Shown here: positions 44,582 to 54,533 of the stretch, piece after piece
Numbering within the stretch: position 1 is the first letter of the stretch
How the letters are laid out: each line of letters starts with the position of its first letter
Source of the DNA: Roseibacillus sp.
GTDB lineage: Bacteria > Verrucomicrobiota > Verrucomicrobiia > Verrucomicrobiales > Akkermansiaceae
NCBI GenBank assembly: GCA_029242545.1
Contig: JAQWTV010000028.1
Coordinates: 1-64,000, forward strand
DNA: 64,000 nt
Direction: 5' to 3'
Position numbers and translations under genes: made by a program
The notes under the pieces: model-generated
The model's input: the letters and a program-made list of their open reading frames with translations, nothing else
Database searches by the model: none
What the model was told of the DNA's origin: nothing

Positions 44582-46681
44582 ATGCCCGAACATCCCTTTC
44601 TCGCTGAGAAGTTCCACATTCGCTGGTCTCAACTGATCCCTGAAAAGGTGGAGGTTGACATAGAGGCTGGCATCTTGGAGGCCCAGCAGCGCATCGATGA
44701 AATCTGCTCTGTTCCCCCAGAGCAATTGACCTATGGCAATACCTTTGCCGCCCTCGAAGCTGCCACTGAATCTCTCTCACGCGGATGGGGCCGGCTCAAC
44801 CATCTCTCATCGGTTCGAGACAACGACGCCCAAAGGAGAGCACTGAACAAGATGCTTCCCAAGGTCACAGCTTTTCATGCCTCGATTCCCCTCAACGCAA
44901 AATTGTGGGCAACCCTGAAATCATTCGCGGAATCCGAATCCGTCAAAGATCTCGATATAGTCTCAGGGCGCTTCGTTGAAGAAACCTGTGCGGAGTTCCG
45001 CGACGCGGGGGCAGATCTTCCTGCAGAAAAAAAAGCGCGCATGGCCCAGTTGCAAAGTGAGCTGGCGGAGGCCACGAAGAAGTTTGGGGAAAATGTCCTC
45101 GATTCCGTAAAGGAATGGGAACTCGTTGTTGAAGACGAGGCCCTGCTGGCAGGACTGCCAGAGAGCGCCCGGGCCTCTGCTCGTGCTGATGCGGAGGCCA
45201 AGGGCCTCGGGTCGCCAGAAGCTCCCTGCTGGCGATTCAACATGCAATTTCCATCCTTCTATCCAGTTCTGCAATACGCAGATAGCGAAGAGCTCCGGAA
45301 AATGGTCTTCGAGGGAAGAGGCTCCATTGGGCGCACTGACAAGTTCAATAATTCAACGCTCGTCTGGAAAATTGTAGAGCTCCGCCAGGAAAAGGCCGAG
45401 TTGCTGGGATTCACAAATTTTGCGGATCTCAACTTACAGCGAAGCATGGTTGGAAACGGGGGCAGGGCACTTGGCTTTGTTGAAGATCTCCATGGCCGCA
45501 TCGTCGATGCGTTCCAGAACGAATGCCGCCAGCTCGAAAACTACAAAGCTCGAAAAACAGGCAGTGAGGCCACCCCGTTGGAGCCATGGGAAGTATCCTA
45601 CTGGGCGGAGAAACAGCGTAAGGAGCAATATGATTTTGATGACGAAGACCTGCGCCCCTACTTTCAGGTCGACAACGTTATGGAGGGCCTGTTCGGCCTG
45701 ACCAGCCGGCTCTTCGGAGTGACCATCACGCCACGCCAAAGCGTCTTCCTTGAACCAGGCGCTTCTCCCTCCGAAGATAAGATCGAGGTATGGCACCCCG
45801 AAGTAAGTTTTTACGACTTGCATGATTCCGACTCCGGGGAGCTCCTCGGCTCATTCTATGCCGACTGGCATCCCCGGGAGTCAAAACGCAGCGGAGCGTG
45901 GATGAATTACCTAGAGACCGGTCTACCCGGAAACGGAGATAACGAGCGAAAGCCGCACCTCGGACTGATCACGGGTAATCTTACCAAGCCCATCGGAGAT
46001 CAACCTGCTCTGCTTACCCACAGCGAAGTAGAAACTATTTTCCACGAATTTGGTCACCTCCTTCACCAACTCCTAAGTGACGTCCCCGTGAAAAGCCTCT
46101 CCGGAGTGAATGTGCCGCGGGACTGGGTCGAGCTCCCATCCCAGATCATGGAGAACTTTTGCTGGGATCGGGAGTCTCTCAACTTCTTTGCCCGGCACCA
46201 TGAAACTGGCGAGTCAATCCCGGAGAACCTATTCCAAAAAATGATAGCCGCCCGAAACTACCTGAGCGCCTCTGCCACCATGCGACAACTGGCTCTGGGG
46301 AAGCTGGACCTCGAACTTCACATTCAGCCGGGAGCCTATCTTGATCGGGACCTTGATGAGGTGGACCAGGAAATCCTCAAGGACTACAAGGCTCTCCTGG
46401 CTTCGCCTACTCCGACGATTGCTCGCCAGTTTAACCATTTGTTCGATAGCCCAGGAGGATACGCTGCAGGCTACTACTCTTACAAATGGTCAGAAGTTCT
46501 CGACGCGGACGCATTCACTCGCTTTCGGGCCGAGGGTGTTCTGAACCCGGGCACAGGACGCGCGTTCCGAGACCATATCCTGAGCAAAGGCAACTCACGC
46601 CCAGTCGACGAGCTCTACCGTGAATTCATGGGCCGGGACCCGGAATTGCAGCCACTGCTCGAGCGCAACGGACTGGCTTAG
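44582..46681 (+). CDS. prlC: Oligopeptidase A-like M3 zinc metallopeptidase
   Basis: Degrades short peptides, including signal-peptide fragments, in the cytoplasm. The thimet-type motif FHEFGHLLH places zinc ligands at His488 and His492 and the third ligand at Glu517 (VELPSQ), with the catalytic Glu489. YKWSEVLDADAF and GYAAGYYSYKW near the C-terminus match the M3 substrate channel. Length (699 aa) is close to E. coli PrlC (680). ATG at 44582 is used; the upstream frame from 44546 adds 12 residues without conservation. Convergent with the next gene. Confidence 0.93.
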   Translation: MPEHPFLAEKFHIRWSQLIPEKVEVDIEAGILEAQQRIDEICSVPPEQLTYGNTFAALEAATESLSRGWGRLNHLSSVRDNDAQRRALNKMLPKVTAFHASIPLNAKLWATLKSFAESESVKDLDIVSGRFVEETCAEFRDAGADLPAEKKARMAQLQSELAEATKKFGENVLDSVKEWELVVEDEALLAGLPESARASARADAEAKGLGSPEAPCWRFNMQFPSFYPVLQYADSEELRKMVFEGRGSIGRTDKFNNSTLVWKIVELRQEKAELLGFTNFADLNLQRSMVGNGGRALGFVEDLHGRIVDAFQNECRQLENYKARKTGSEATPLEPWEVSYWAEKQRKEQYDFDDEDLRPYFQVDNVMEGLFGLTSRLFGVTITPRQSVFLEPGASPSEDKIEVWHPEVSFYDLHDSDSGELLGSFYADWHPRESKRSGAWMNYLETGLPGNGDNERKPHLGLITGNLTKPIGDQPALLTHSEVETIFHEFGHLLHQLLSDVPVKSLSGVNVPRDWVELPSQIMENFCWDRESLNFFARHHETGESIPENLFQKMIAARNYLSASATMRQLALGKLDLELHIQPGAYLDRDLDEVDQEILKDYKALLASPTPTIARQFNHLFDSPGGYAAGYYSYKWSEVLDADAFTRFRAEGVLNPGTGRAFRDHILSKGNSRPVDELYREFMGRDPELQPLLERNGLA

Positions 46682-46696
46682 CACGCAACCGCTCAG

Positions 46697-48199
46697 TCAA
46701 TTCCTGGCAGCCCGGAAACGATCCGGAAGCCAGGAAGTTGCCACGACATCCTCAATTTCCACTATTGCTCCGGAGAACCCGTCCGTATTGCCCTCCATTT
46801 TGTGACGCAGGATGAGCAGAGCCATCACCGCCTCGTGGCGATTGAAGGAAACGGGACGATTTCGCAGCGCATCCGAGATCTTCCAATCATCACCAAGATC
46901 CTTGGGCGCATAGGCGAGGACCCTATGCTGCTCCGCGCGGTCATGGAGAATGTAGCTCTGCCACTTCTCGCTATCGTAGCCACTGACATAAAGATCTGTC
47001 AGGTGTAGCCAAACACGCATCTCAACTGGCGCCTGCGGCTGACTGGACAAAAAGTCCGCCCACGGCATATCTCCCACTTCCTCGAAAAATTCCCAGAAGA
47101 CTTTTGGCATGGAGCCTTCGGGCAACAGTAGTAACCTTCTGCCCTTTTCCCCCGGAGAGTCGATTCTGTAGAGGAACTGGGGTTTGCCCCCCTTTCCTGT
47201 CGCACGATCCTGAAGGGTAAGTTCGTATGCGTCTGGTTGTGCGAGCGGTTTGAAATAGCGCTCGAACTTATTGCGGACAATTTCTGATTCCCACACGAAC
47301 GGTAATGCCGCCTGTGCGCTGGTAGCATTCAGAAAGCCCCGGGCGACAGTCTCGGCCATCGCTGCTTCCGGGTCAGCTTCCATCAGCTGGCTCAGACCGG
47401 TCACTTGGGGGCTTATAAGGGTCAGCTCTTCTCCTGCATCGTCTTCCCCAGCAAAAAAGTTCCCGGTCCACAGAATCGCAGCCATGCTCACCAGTGCGGC
47501 TCCGGCAAGCGCAACTAGAACGGTAGTTTTGGGGAAATTGCGAAGGAGCAATGGAAATCCAGCCTCGGGGCGTGAGGAGCTTGTATCCTCAGTCCAATCT
47601 TTCTGCCCGTTTTTCTCCTTTTGAAAGTTATGTGCGACTTGGGCGGCTTCACGCCGGACCAATACTCGGGCCTCGACCGGGTTCGCCTTAATACCTGTTT
47701 TGCTATCATCCGCTTCACGAGGCTCCAAGTGGACGACTCCAGAATCGCTATCCCGGGTCTTACTATCCTCTATCTTTGCATCTTCCTCGTTAGTGGAGAC
47801 CTCAAGGGGGCTCTTTCGATTCTCTGTGCCCTCCTCCTCAGGCTGCAACTGCGCCTTGTCTTCATGGCGTTTTAGCCTTTCGTCCAAAACGCCCACGCTG
47901 TCCGCAAGAGTCTTAAGGGCTCTGGCCAGAGTCACCTCTGTGGTGCGGACCTCGGTAGATTCAGCGGCGGGTTTCTTGTAGCGCTCGACCAGGAGAGCCG
48001 ATTTATCTCCTACCGAACTCAAGTCCACAGGCGCGAACTCCTCAGGCAGTGCCATGCTGACAGGAATTGCCATTTGCTCATCGCATTCCCGGTAACGCAC
48101 TTTCACCTGACAGCCGGGACAAGTCTCTTCCGCATTTGAAGTGGGTTCCTCAAATTCGACTTCGGCGCCACAAGCAGCGCATTTCAGGGTTACAGCCAT
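46697..48199 (-). CDS. Membrane protein with N-terminal zinc ribbon and periplasmic C-domain
   Basis: A 500-residue protein of unknown function. The N-terminus has a zinc-ribbon pattern, CAACG and CPGC (Cys7, 10, 27, 30). A long charged linker (~80-210, rich in Glu, Lys, Ser) leads to a transmembrane helix (VLVALAGAALVSMAAILWTG, ~225-245), then a folded C-terminal domain (~265-490). Such zinc-ribbon plus TM proteins are common in Verrucomicrobiota and Planctomycetota and are uncharacterised. No neighbouring gene points to a pathway. A small membrane protein gene lies upstream on the same strand. Confidence 0.78.
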   Translation of the reverse strand: MAVTLKCAACGAEVEFEEPTSNAEETCPGCQVKVRYRECDEQMAIPVSMALPEEFAPVDLSSVGDKSALLVERYKKPAAESTEVRTTEVTLARALKTLADSVGVLDERLKRHEDKAQLQPEEEGTENRKSPLEVSTNEEDAKIEDSKTRDSDSGVVHLEPREADDSKTGIKANPVEARVLVRREAAQVAHNFQKEKNGQKDWTEDTSSSRPEAGFPLLLRNFPKTTVLVALAGAALVSMAAILWTGNFFAGEDDAGEELTLISPQVTGLSQLMEADPEAAMAETVARGFLNATSAQAALPFVWESEIVRNKFERYFKPLAQPDAYELTLQDRATGKGGKPQFLYRIDSPGEKGRRLLLLPEGSMPKVFWEFFEEVGDMPWADFLSSQPQAPVEMRVWLHLTDLYVSGYDSEKWQSYILHDRAEQHRVLAYAPKDLGDDWKISDALRNRPVSFNRHEAVMALLILRHKMEGNTDGFSGAIVEIEDVVATSWLPDRFRAARN

Positions 48200-48402
48200 G
48201 GTCTAAGACCAGCAGGGATTGCATGGGCATGGGTCCTTGCCGGCGCTGGATCTTGACTACGGCATCCCGCAGGAAACAAGGAAGAAGATTGTCTCTTCCC
48301 GGAACCATATCCGGACAGAATCCTGGGGGCGCCGATCTCCCAAGCCATCTCTCTCGGGACCGAAGCAGATGCCCTCACCCTTCATTCCTCCCCCAAGACT
48401 CC

Positions 48403-48609
48403 TTATTTCCCAGTAATGTCCCTGTTCGCGGCCAATTGATCCGGGTCTTTCTCACCCATGATTTCTTCCTTCGGCTCCTTCTCGGCAGAAATCACACCCG
48501 GAGGAGAGATGCGGAGGTAACTTTCCATTGGCACTTCCCGTAAAAAGGTCAGTGCCAGCCAAGCCAGAATCAGGGCTCCTGCTGAGGTGACAAAGAAGCG
48601 GAGGGTCAT
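48403..48609 (-). CDS. Small single-span membrane protein
   Basis: A 68-residue candidate gene. MTLRFFVTSAGALILAWLAL is a hydrophobic helix of ~20 residues, followed by a charged tail (EKEPKEEIMGEKDPDQL). ATG at 48609 has no strong ribosome site. It lies 203 bases upstream of the zinc-ribbon gene on the same strand. Coding status rests on the helix and reading-frame length only, so it is moderately supported. The function is unknown. Confidence 0.5.
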   Translation of the reverse strand: MTLRFFVTSAGALILAWLALTFLREVPMESYLRISPPGVISAEKEPKEEIMGEKDPDQLAANRDITGK

Positions 48610-48727
48610 GCGGAGTAATCTTCGACGAGCCTTAAGGGTCTCTTAAATATCAATTTTAAGCAATCTATTTCCAATTGCCAGACACAAGCCAGCCGCGCTT
48701 CTTGCGAAGCATACCCCTTGGGTGACT

Positions 48728-50161
48728 CTACCGGCGCCCCAATACCTCTGCACCCGAAGCGATCCCGTAGCGGTCTACCCCACTGACCGCAACCGCATCC
48801 GGAGAGCCCCGAAGGTTCACGCTCAGGCAGGAGCCATGTGTCACCGCGTAAGTGTTCCAACGGGAGCCATAGCGGGCTTGCACAACATACTTGGTTGCAG
48901 ATGGGACCTTGGACCATTCCAGGAGAGTTCCACCTTTAGTGCCTCTCGCGCGAACACGGGGCGATTGAGGCCGCGTCTTGCTCAACCAGGACATGGGAGG
49001 CACGAGTGCGGGGTGCGTGTAAATACTTTTGCTTAAAGCAGTAGTAATCCCCCCCCGATTTTCCATCAGGGCCTTCGCGCTCCAGTGAACATGACCGGCG
49101 TAGTTTCGGCCTATCGAGCGGGAGAGTCGTAACTGATTAACCATCTCGCCGGCTGATCGGCCCGGATCCTCGGTAGACTTGATTCGAGCTGTCGCAAGGC
49201 CGGGCCACACCGGACGACGGCCCTGGGCTCGCCACCATTCAAGGAGAAGAGAATAACTCTGAGGGCCTTTGATCCGCCAGTAGAGCTGGGGAGAAAGGTA
49301 ATCACACCAGCCCGAAGCCAACCACTTCCTAGAGTCCGCGGCAAGATGCTCATAGGCGTTGATGGACGCGGTCGTGCCGCGGGGGACGCCAGGCTTCCAG
49401 ATCCCAAAAGGGCTGATTCCCACGCGAACCCAGGGCTTGAGCCCCTTCACCTTCGAATACATTCCCCGCACGAAGGAGTCCACATAGGCCCGCCGCTGCG
49501 AGGGCGTCTTACCATCAGGAAAGTCAGGGGTTGGACGTCCTTTGACCAGGTCGGGATAGGGGTAAAAATAATCATCAATATGGATTCCGTCTACGTCGTA
49601 ACGCCTTACTACATCGGCTATGACGTCCAAGGCCCGGCGCCTCGTAAAACTGCTCGCCGGATCCATCCACCGGTGAAGCTTGAAGTCGCGAATAATTGAG
49701 GGGTGAGTCCGAGAAACGTGATCTGGAGAAACTCGGTGGTCCCTGTGAGGAGTTGCCCGAAATGGATTAAACCATGCGTGAACCTCGATATTGCGAGCGT
49801 GGGCCTGTTTGATGCAGTAGGCGAGCGGGTCGTATCCGGGATCTCTTCCCATAGTCCCTGTCAGCCACGGCGACCAAGGCTCAATCCGCGATCGATACAA
49901 GGCATCCGCCTGGGGACGAACCTGGAAAATCACCGCGTTCATACGCAATGAGGCCATCCGCTCGAGTATTCGGGTCAGTTCGACCTGCTGCTGCTGAGCG
50001 CTGAGCCCCTTCTTAGTCGGCCAGTCAATGTTGTATACACAGGCAACCCATGCCGCTCGAAATTCTCGGTCCGGAGCCGGAGCCTGCTCACTGCTTGCAA
50101 GATAACCCTGAGCATATGAAGTGGAAAGACATAGCGCCCATACAACTAGCGGTCGAAGCAT
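48728..50161 (-). CDS. Exported GHL10 (DUF187) family glycosyl hydrolase-like protein
   Basis: A 477-residue exported protein. MLRPLVVWALCLSTSYAQG is the signal peptide. The TIM-barrel of the GHL10 family (YngK-like) is clear: REFRAAWVACVYNIDWPTKK, MNAVIFQVRPQADALYRSRI, EVHAWFNPFRA, YDVDGIHIDDYFYPYP and SPFGIWKPG. Acidic residues in DGIHIDDY are likely catalytic. A Fn3-like C-terminal domain (WSKVPSATKYVVQARYGS) follows. Family members act on bacterial cell-wall or glycan substrates, but the exact reaction is not known. Confidence 0.88.
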   Translation of the reverse strand: MLRPLVVWALCLSTSYAQGYLASSEQAPAPDREFRAAWVACVYNIDWPTKKGLSAQQQQVELTRILERMASLRMNAVIFQVRPQADALYRSRIEPWSPWLTGTMGRDPGYDPLAYCIKQAHARNIEVHAWFNPFRATPHRDHRVSPDHVSRTHPSIIRDFKLHRWMDPASSFTRRRALDVIADVVRRYDVDGIHIDDYFYPYPDLVKGRPTPDFPDGKTPSQRRAYVDSFVRGMYSKVKGLKPWVRVGISPFGIWKPGVPRGTTASINAYEHLAADSRKWLASGWCDYLSPQLYWRIKGPQSYSLLLEWWRAQGRRPVWPGLATARIKSTEDPGRSAGEMVNQLRLSRSIGRNYAGHVHWSAKALMENRGGITTALSKSIYTHPALVPPMSWLSKTRPQSPRVRARGTKGGTLLEWSKVPSATKYVVQARYGSRWNTYAVTHGSCLSVNLRGSPDAVAVSGVDRYGIASGAEVLGRR

Positions 50162-50262
50162 CAGGCCTGAACGTTTCAGGTTTCCTTACTATTTCCAAGG
50201 TGATTCGACGGACCTTTCCCCCCGGCAAGCACCTCAGCCTTCTCTCCGCCCGGACAAGATCC

Positions 50263-51363
50263 CTACCAGTTCAGACCATGAAGGGATTTGGGAAGGAACT
50301 TGCCGTCTTTTCGGATCAGCTTGCCATCGAACCAGATCTCGCCTCCTCCATGATCACTGCGCTGGATGCTCACCATGTCCCAGTGCACCTTTGATTTGTT
50401 GCCATTACTAGCCTCGTCATAGGCCTGCCCGGGCGTAAAGTGGAAGGACCCTGCAATTTTCTCATCGAAAAGAATGTCACGCATGGGCTCACGAATTTCC
50501 GGATTAAACCCGAGGGCGAATTCACCGATATAGCGCGCCCCGTTGTCTGCATCGAGTATCTTGTTAATCTCCCGGTTCTTCCCCTCCGCTTGTGCGTTTA
50601 CGATCTTGCCCTTCTCAAATTCCAACCGGATGCCATCAAAAGGAATGCCGTTGTAAATAGTGGCGGCATTATGGGTAATGACCCCATTAACCGAGTCCTT
50701 TACCGGGGCGGTAAAACACTCCCCGTCAGGAATATTGCACTCGCCGCCGCAGGGGATCGCGGGGATGTCCTTGATGGAGAATTCCAGATCTGTCTCTGGT
50801 CCCTTGATATGCACGTGATCGGTTTTGGTCATGAGCCGACCCAGAGCGTTCATGGCGGGCTTCATGGCCTTGTAGTTCAGAAGGCAGACCCGAAAGTAAA
50901 AATCCTCAAAGGCCTCCGTGCTCATTCCTGCCTGCTGGGCCATTGCCGCATGAGGCCAACGCAGCACGCACCACTTCGTTTTTTCCACCCGATGACGCAG
51001 AACCCTGCGGGTATGTCCCTGGGCCAGGTCCATTCGCCCCGCAGGCACATCACTCCATTCTGCTATATTGTGGCTCCCACGGACGGCGATGTATGCGTTC
51101 ATGTCCCGCATTTCGGCCATCCGGTGCTTGGCGATCAGCCGATACTGCTCATCGGTAGCGCCTACCAGTAATTCCCGCGCAACCCGAACAGAATTCATCG
51201 TCACAAAAGGGACCGCACCCCGGCGACGCGCCTCCCGCGCCAATGCGATGCCCACCTCCTCCGGTACATCATAGAGGTCAATCAGGACTTTCTCTCCCCT
51301 CTTTAGGTTTGTCGAATGGCGAACCAGTTGTCCTGCGAGCTGATCAATACGGGGGTCGTGCAT
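50263..51363 (-). CDS. Aminopeptidase of the M29 family
   Basis: A 366-residue cytoplasmic metallopeptidase of the M29 (AmpS/AmpT) family that removes N-terminal amino acids. Conserved family parts are visible: [11 protein letters not shown] near 48-58, the metal-site regions [43 protein letters not shown] and [10 protein letters not shown], and the C-terminal [20 protein letters not shown] at 51363 lies ~20 bases downstream of a good extended -10 promoter. The gene appears monocistronic. Confidence 0.92.
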   Translation of the reverse strand: MHDPRIDQLAGQLVRHSTNLKRGEKVLIDLYDVPEEVGIALAREARRRGAVPFVTMNSVRVARELLVGATDEQYRLIAKHRMAEMRDMNAYIAVRGSHNIAEWSDVPAGRMDLAQGHTRRVLRHRVEKTKWCVLRWPHAAMAQQAGMSTEAFEDFYFRVCLLNYKAMKPAMNALGRLMTKTDHVHIKGPETDLEFSIKDIPAIPCGGECNIPDGECFTAPVKDSVNGVITHNAATIYNGIPFDGIRLEFEKGKIVNAQAEGKNREINKILDADNGARYIGEFALGFNPEIREPMRDILFDEKIAGSFHFTPGQAYDEASNGNKSKVHWDMVSIQRSDHGGGEIWFDGKLIRKDGKFLPKSLHGLNW

Positions 51364-51389
51364 ATTTTCGGGAACTTAGAGAGATTTTT

Positions 51390-51398
51390 ATTATAACA
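51390..51398 (-). promoter_or_regulatory. Extended -10 promoter of the M29 aminopeptidase gene
   Basis: On the minus strand TGTTATAAT is a perfect extended -10 (TGnTATAAT). It is placed 26 bases before the ATG at 51363, implying a short leader. No TTGACA-like -35 lies 17 bases upstream, which extended -10 promoters do not need. Confidence 0.55.
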
Positions 51399-51654
51399 CC
51401 CGCCAATCTAGCGGCAGCGCTTGAAGCTCCTTCCAGAGAATATGACCCCGGGGACTCCGGAAAATTCTCCGCGCCCAATGGTCAAGGCCGTAGGATTTAC
51501 TATGTTCAAGGAGAGGCACTATGCCGCCCTTCCTCAACCTGAGCAAGTGAAAGGAGAATGCCCCTAAACCGCCAAACCTGACAAAAGAGCGGGCCGACCA
51601 CAAGAGCTACTGCCTGCGCTTGTCTCCCGGGGCATCCACTCCTAGCCTTCCTAG

Positions 51655-52239
51655 GTGATTCGTCTCGGTATTCTTGGGTCCGGCTCTGGCTCTAATATGC
51701 AAGCCATTCTCGATGCTATCGAGAATGGCGAATTAGAGGCCGAGATCGTTATGGTCCTCAGCGATATTCCGGACGCCTATATTCTCAAGAGGGCGGCGCA
51801 GGCGGGAGTGCCTGCGAAGCTGATCGATTGCGGGGGTCTCAGGTCCAAATTTCCAGAGGAGGCGCAGAGCGAAACTGCCACCCTTCTAAAACAGGCTGGG
51901 GTGGAATTGATTTGCCTCGCTGGCTTCATGCGACTCCTCCGTCCACCCCTCCTCGACGCATTTCCCGGAAGGATCATCAACATTCATCCCTCTCTCCTCC
52001 CTGATTTTCCCGGCCTTTATGCGTGGACCCAAGCGATCGAGGCAGGAGCCCCTGAAAGCGGGTGCACTGTTCATTATGTCGATGCAGGAATGGATACAGG
52101 CCCCATTATCGCACAGGCTCGCGTTCCCATTCTCCCCGAGGACACCTCGGCTTCTCTCCACGCCCGTATTCAGACCGAGGAGCACAGGATTTACCCAGCT
52201 GCCATCACCAAGATTGCCGCGGAACTTGAGCAAGAATAG
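51655..52239 (+). CDS. purN: Phosphoribosylglycinamide formyltransferase PurN
   Basis: Uses 10-formyltetrahydrofolate to formylate GAR, the third step of purine synthesis. LGILGSGSGSNMQAI at the N-terminus is the phosphate-binding loop. Asn109 and His111 in NIHPSLLPDFPG and Asp147 in DAGMDTGP form the catalytic triad. Length (194 aa) is normal. The start is a GTG at 51655. No other pur gene is in the window; the MoxR gene follows 134 bases downstream. Confidence 0.96.
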   Translation: MIRLGILGSGSGSNMQAILDAIENGELEAEIVMVLSDIPDAYILKRAAQAGVPAKLIDCGGLRSKFPEEAQSETATLLKQAGVELICLAGFMRLLRPPLLDAFPGRIINIHPSLLPDFPGLYAWTQAIEAGAPESGCTVHYVDAGMDTGPIIAQARVPILPEDTSASLHARIQTEEHRIYPAAITKIAAELEQE

Positions 52240-52373
52240 GCCCTCGAGAAGAGCCTTCCAGACCAAAAACAGTGGTTTTAAGCGGCTCAGGGCCAAAGCG
52301 ACCTCTCTCTGTGTTGTTACCATCCTGTAAGTTTCCGATTTTCCCCCGGGCCGTTACGAGGTAACTCATCGAT

Positions 52374-53288
52374 GTGCTCCAAGCCTCTCTCCAGACCCTC
52401 CGAGCGACGCTCAACGAAACAATTCTAGGCTCTGAGCGGGCAGCTGACCTGCTTCTCACAGCCCTCCTCGCACGTGGCCATGCCCTTGTGACAGGTCCCC
52501 CGGGAATCGGAAAAACATCGCTCGCCTCAACCCTTGCAACATCTCTTGGCGGAATATTCAAGCGTCTCCAGTTTACGCCAGATCTGCTTCCCTCCGACAT
52601 CATTGGCTACAACCTTTACCGCCAGCAAAGTGGCGACTTTGATTTCATCCCGGGGCCCGTCTTCTCTAACCTTCTCCTCGCCGACGAAATTAATCGAGCT
52701 TCACCCCGAACCCAGTCGGCTCTTCTTGAATCCATGAACGAGCGGCAAGTCTCTGTGGATGGAGAAACGAAAGAGCTGCCTGATCCATTCCTCGTAGTGG
52801 CAACCCAGAATGACACCTCCTCCACGGGAACATTCCCCCTTCCCGAGCCGCAGCTGGACAGATTCCTCTTATCCGTTCCCATGACTCTGCCATCCGAGGA
52901 GTGCCAACTCGACATCCTGAAACTTCACAGCAGAAGGTCTTCCCCGAAACAGGGAGCCCAATGCGTGCTATCTACCAAAGAACTCACAACCATCCAGAGA
53001 GAGGTCACAGAAGTCTCGATCTCAGACAATCTTCAGCGCTACCTTCTTGCCCTTTGCCAGACAGCCAGGTCTCTTACGGGGCAGGACCATGCAATCTCAG
53101 TCCGAGGCACCTTGGCGCTCCAGTCTGCTGCCCGCGCGTTTGCACTTCTTGAGGGGCAGAGCGCTGTTCACCCCGATCATGTGCAGGCAGTGTATCCCCA
53201 CGTCCTCCGTCACCGCCTTATGACAGATGACACTTTGGATCCAGACCCCCTTCTCGACACGGCTCTGGATCAGACCCCCGTCCCGTGA
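52374..53288 (+). CDS. MoxR-type AAA+ ATPase
   Basis: A 304-residue AAA+ chaperone-like ATPase. Walker A GPPGIGKT (41-48), Walker B LLLADEINRA with Asp-Glu, sensor-1 VVATQND and PLPEPQLDRFLLSVPM match MoxR. It precedes a DUF58 protein (89 bases) and a transglutaminase-like membrane protein, the classic MoxR-DUF58-TgpA arrangement, in which MoxR is thought to help assemble or activate the partner complexes. The start is a GTG at 52374. Confidence 0.93.
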   Translation: MLQASLQTLRATLNETILGSERAADLLLTALLARGHALVTGPPGIGKTSLASTLATSLGGIFKRLQFTPDLLPSDIIGYNLYRQQSGDFDFIPGPVFSNLLLADEINRASPRTQSALLESMNERQVSVDGETKELPDPFLVVATQNDTSSTGTFPLPEPQLDRFLLSVPMTLPSEECQLDILKLHSRRSSPKQGAQCVLSTKELTTIQREVTEVSISDNLQRYLLALCQTARSLTGQDHAISVRGTLALQSAARAFALLEGQSAVHPDHVQAVYPHVLRHRLMTDDTLDPDPLLDTALDQTPVP

Positions 53289-53377
53289 AAACGCGGCCTG
53301 ATCTTGTTTGAGCAAGAGCCCCATTCTCCGCACCGAGATCTCCTATATCTGCAAACTCCCTCCCGAGCTTTATCCCC

Positions 53378-54493
53378 ATGCTGACCCGCCGCGGTGCCAT
53401 ACTCCTCGGGGCTTCCCTTGCTCTGACCATTCTTGGGGTTTTCCGAGTCGATGGTATTCTCATTACGCTTGGATTGAGTGGAGGACTTCTCCTTACGGGA
53501 TCCTGGCTTCTCGTCCGGAAGAACCTTACCTCCCTTTCCATCCGTCTCCGGGCGCCCACAAGGGTCTACGCAGACCACCCTTTTGACCTGAGAGTTATTC
53601 TTCACAATAACCGCGGCCTACTCGACGCGTTCAATATCAAGATCGAGCTCAGACTTGCCGGGCAAGTCCATATCAACAGCTTCGCCCCGTGGACTGCGGC
53701 AGGGTCCGCTTCCGAGGTGCACCTGCGCGGGGCGATTCCCGGGCGCAGTGCTCATTCTGAACACGAGTATAGCCTCAAAACGACGATGCCTCTCGGCCTC
53801 TTTTCGCTGAAGGCCTCCGGCAGGGTTTCTCACGAAATTCTTGTGTTCCCACGACCTCTAAGCCCCCGAGAACTTTCAACTCAGGGATCCCTGCATGATG
53901 CATCCCTTCTCCCGGGTATCACCCCAGGCCATGCCCCCGGGGAACTGCGAGGAGTCCGACCCTGGCAGGCTGGAGACCCTGCCAAACATATTCACTGGCC
54001 TGCCTCTGCCCGTTCATTCACCCGGTGTCGAGGCTTGCGCGTCCGCGAGAATGATCCCCCCGGATTCTATCCCCGGCATTGCGTCGTCCTTTTCCACTCA
54101 TTCGGGATGTCGGGCCAATTGATCCGGGCAGATCGTTTCGAATGGGCTCTCTCCCTAGCATGCGGGACCCTCCGTTACCTGCGAGAACATGGAATCCCTA
54201 CAACTTTTCTTGCCGACTTTAATGATTGGGAGCCTCTTTCTGTTATTTCCCGGAGTAGCTTCGGAAATCTTCTGGTATCTCTCACCCGGGCGCAGCGCCA
54301 GCACGATACCGAAGCCCATGACCTCACTCCAGTCATTGACCGAATCGCGGATGATCACTCTCTCATTGTCATATCGGACATGCCCAAGGAGTCGTGGGTA
54401 GACACTCTGCCAAAGCGGCCCGCTATCAGTGTCGATATTCGACAGCACAACTATGGCGCGAGAAAACTAAAGGTTCGCAGTCCTTCGTCATAA
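53378..54493 (+). CDS. DUF58 membrane-associated protein
   Basis: A 371-residue protein. Two N-terminal hydrophobic segments (AILLGASLALTILGVF; GILITLGLSGGLLLTGSWLL) are followed by a beta-sandwich and the DUF58 core GELRGVRPWQAGDPAKHIHW, then a VWA-like C-terminal part with VVLFHSF, without a complete MIDAS. It is the middle member of the MoxR-DUF58-transglutaminase set, 40 bases before the transglutaminase gene. The molecular role is unknown in this lineage. Confidence 0.92.
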   Translation: MLTRRGAILLGASLALTILGVFRVDGILITLGLSGGLLLTGSWLLVRKNLTSLSIRLRAPTRVYADHPFDLRVILHNNRGLLDAFNIKIELRLAGQVHINSFAPWTAAGSASEVHLRGAIPGRSAHSEHEYSLKTTMPLGLFSLKASGRVSHEILVFPRPLSPRELSTQGSLHDASLLPGITPGHAPGELRGVRPWQAGDPAKHIHWPASARSFTRCRGLRVRENDPPGFYPRHCVVLFHSFGMSGQLIRADRFEWALSLACGTLRYLREHGIPTTFLADFNDWEPLSVISRSSFGNLLVSLTRAQRQHDTEAHDLTPVIDRIADDHSLIVISDMPKESWVDTLPKRPAISVDIRQHNYGARKLKVRSPSS

Positions 54494-54533
54494 GTAAATC
54501 TCACCCCTCCCCGGCTACCTGAGGAGATCTCCG

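Noticed and set aside
51399-51654. Possible RNA or gene upstream of purN
   Set aside because: No open frame of useful length with a start site, no strong hairpin plus T-run, and no tRNA-like cloverleaf was found.
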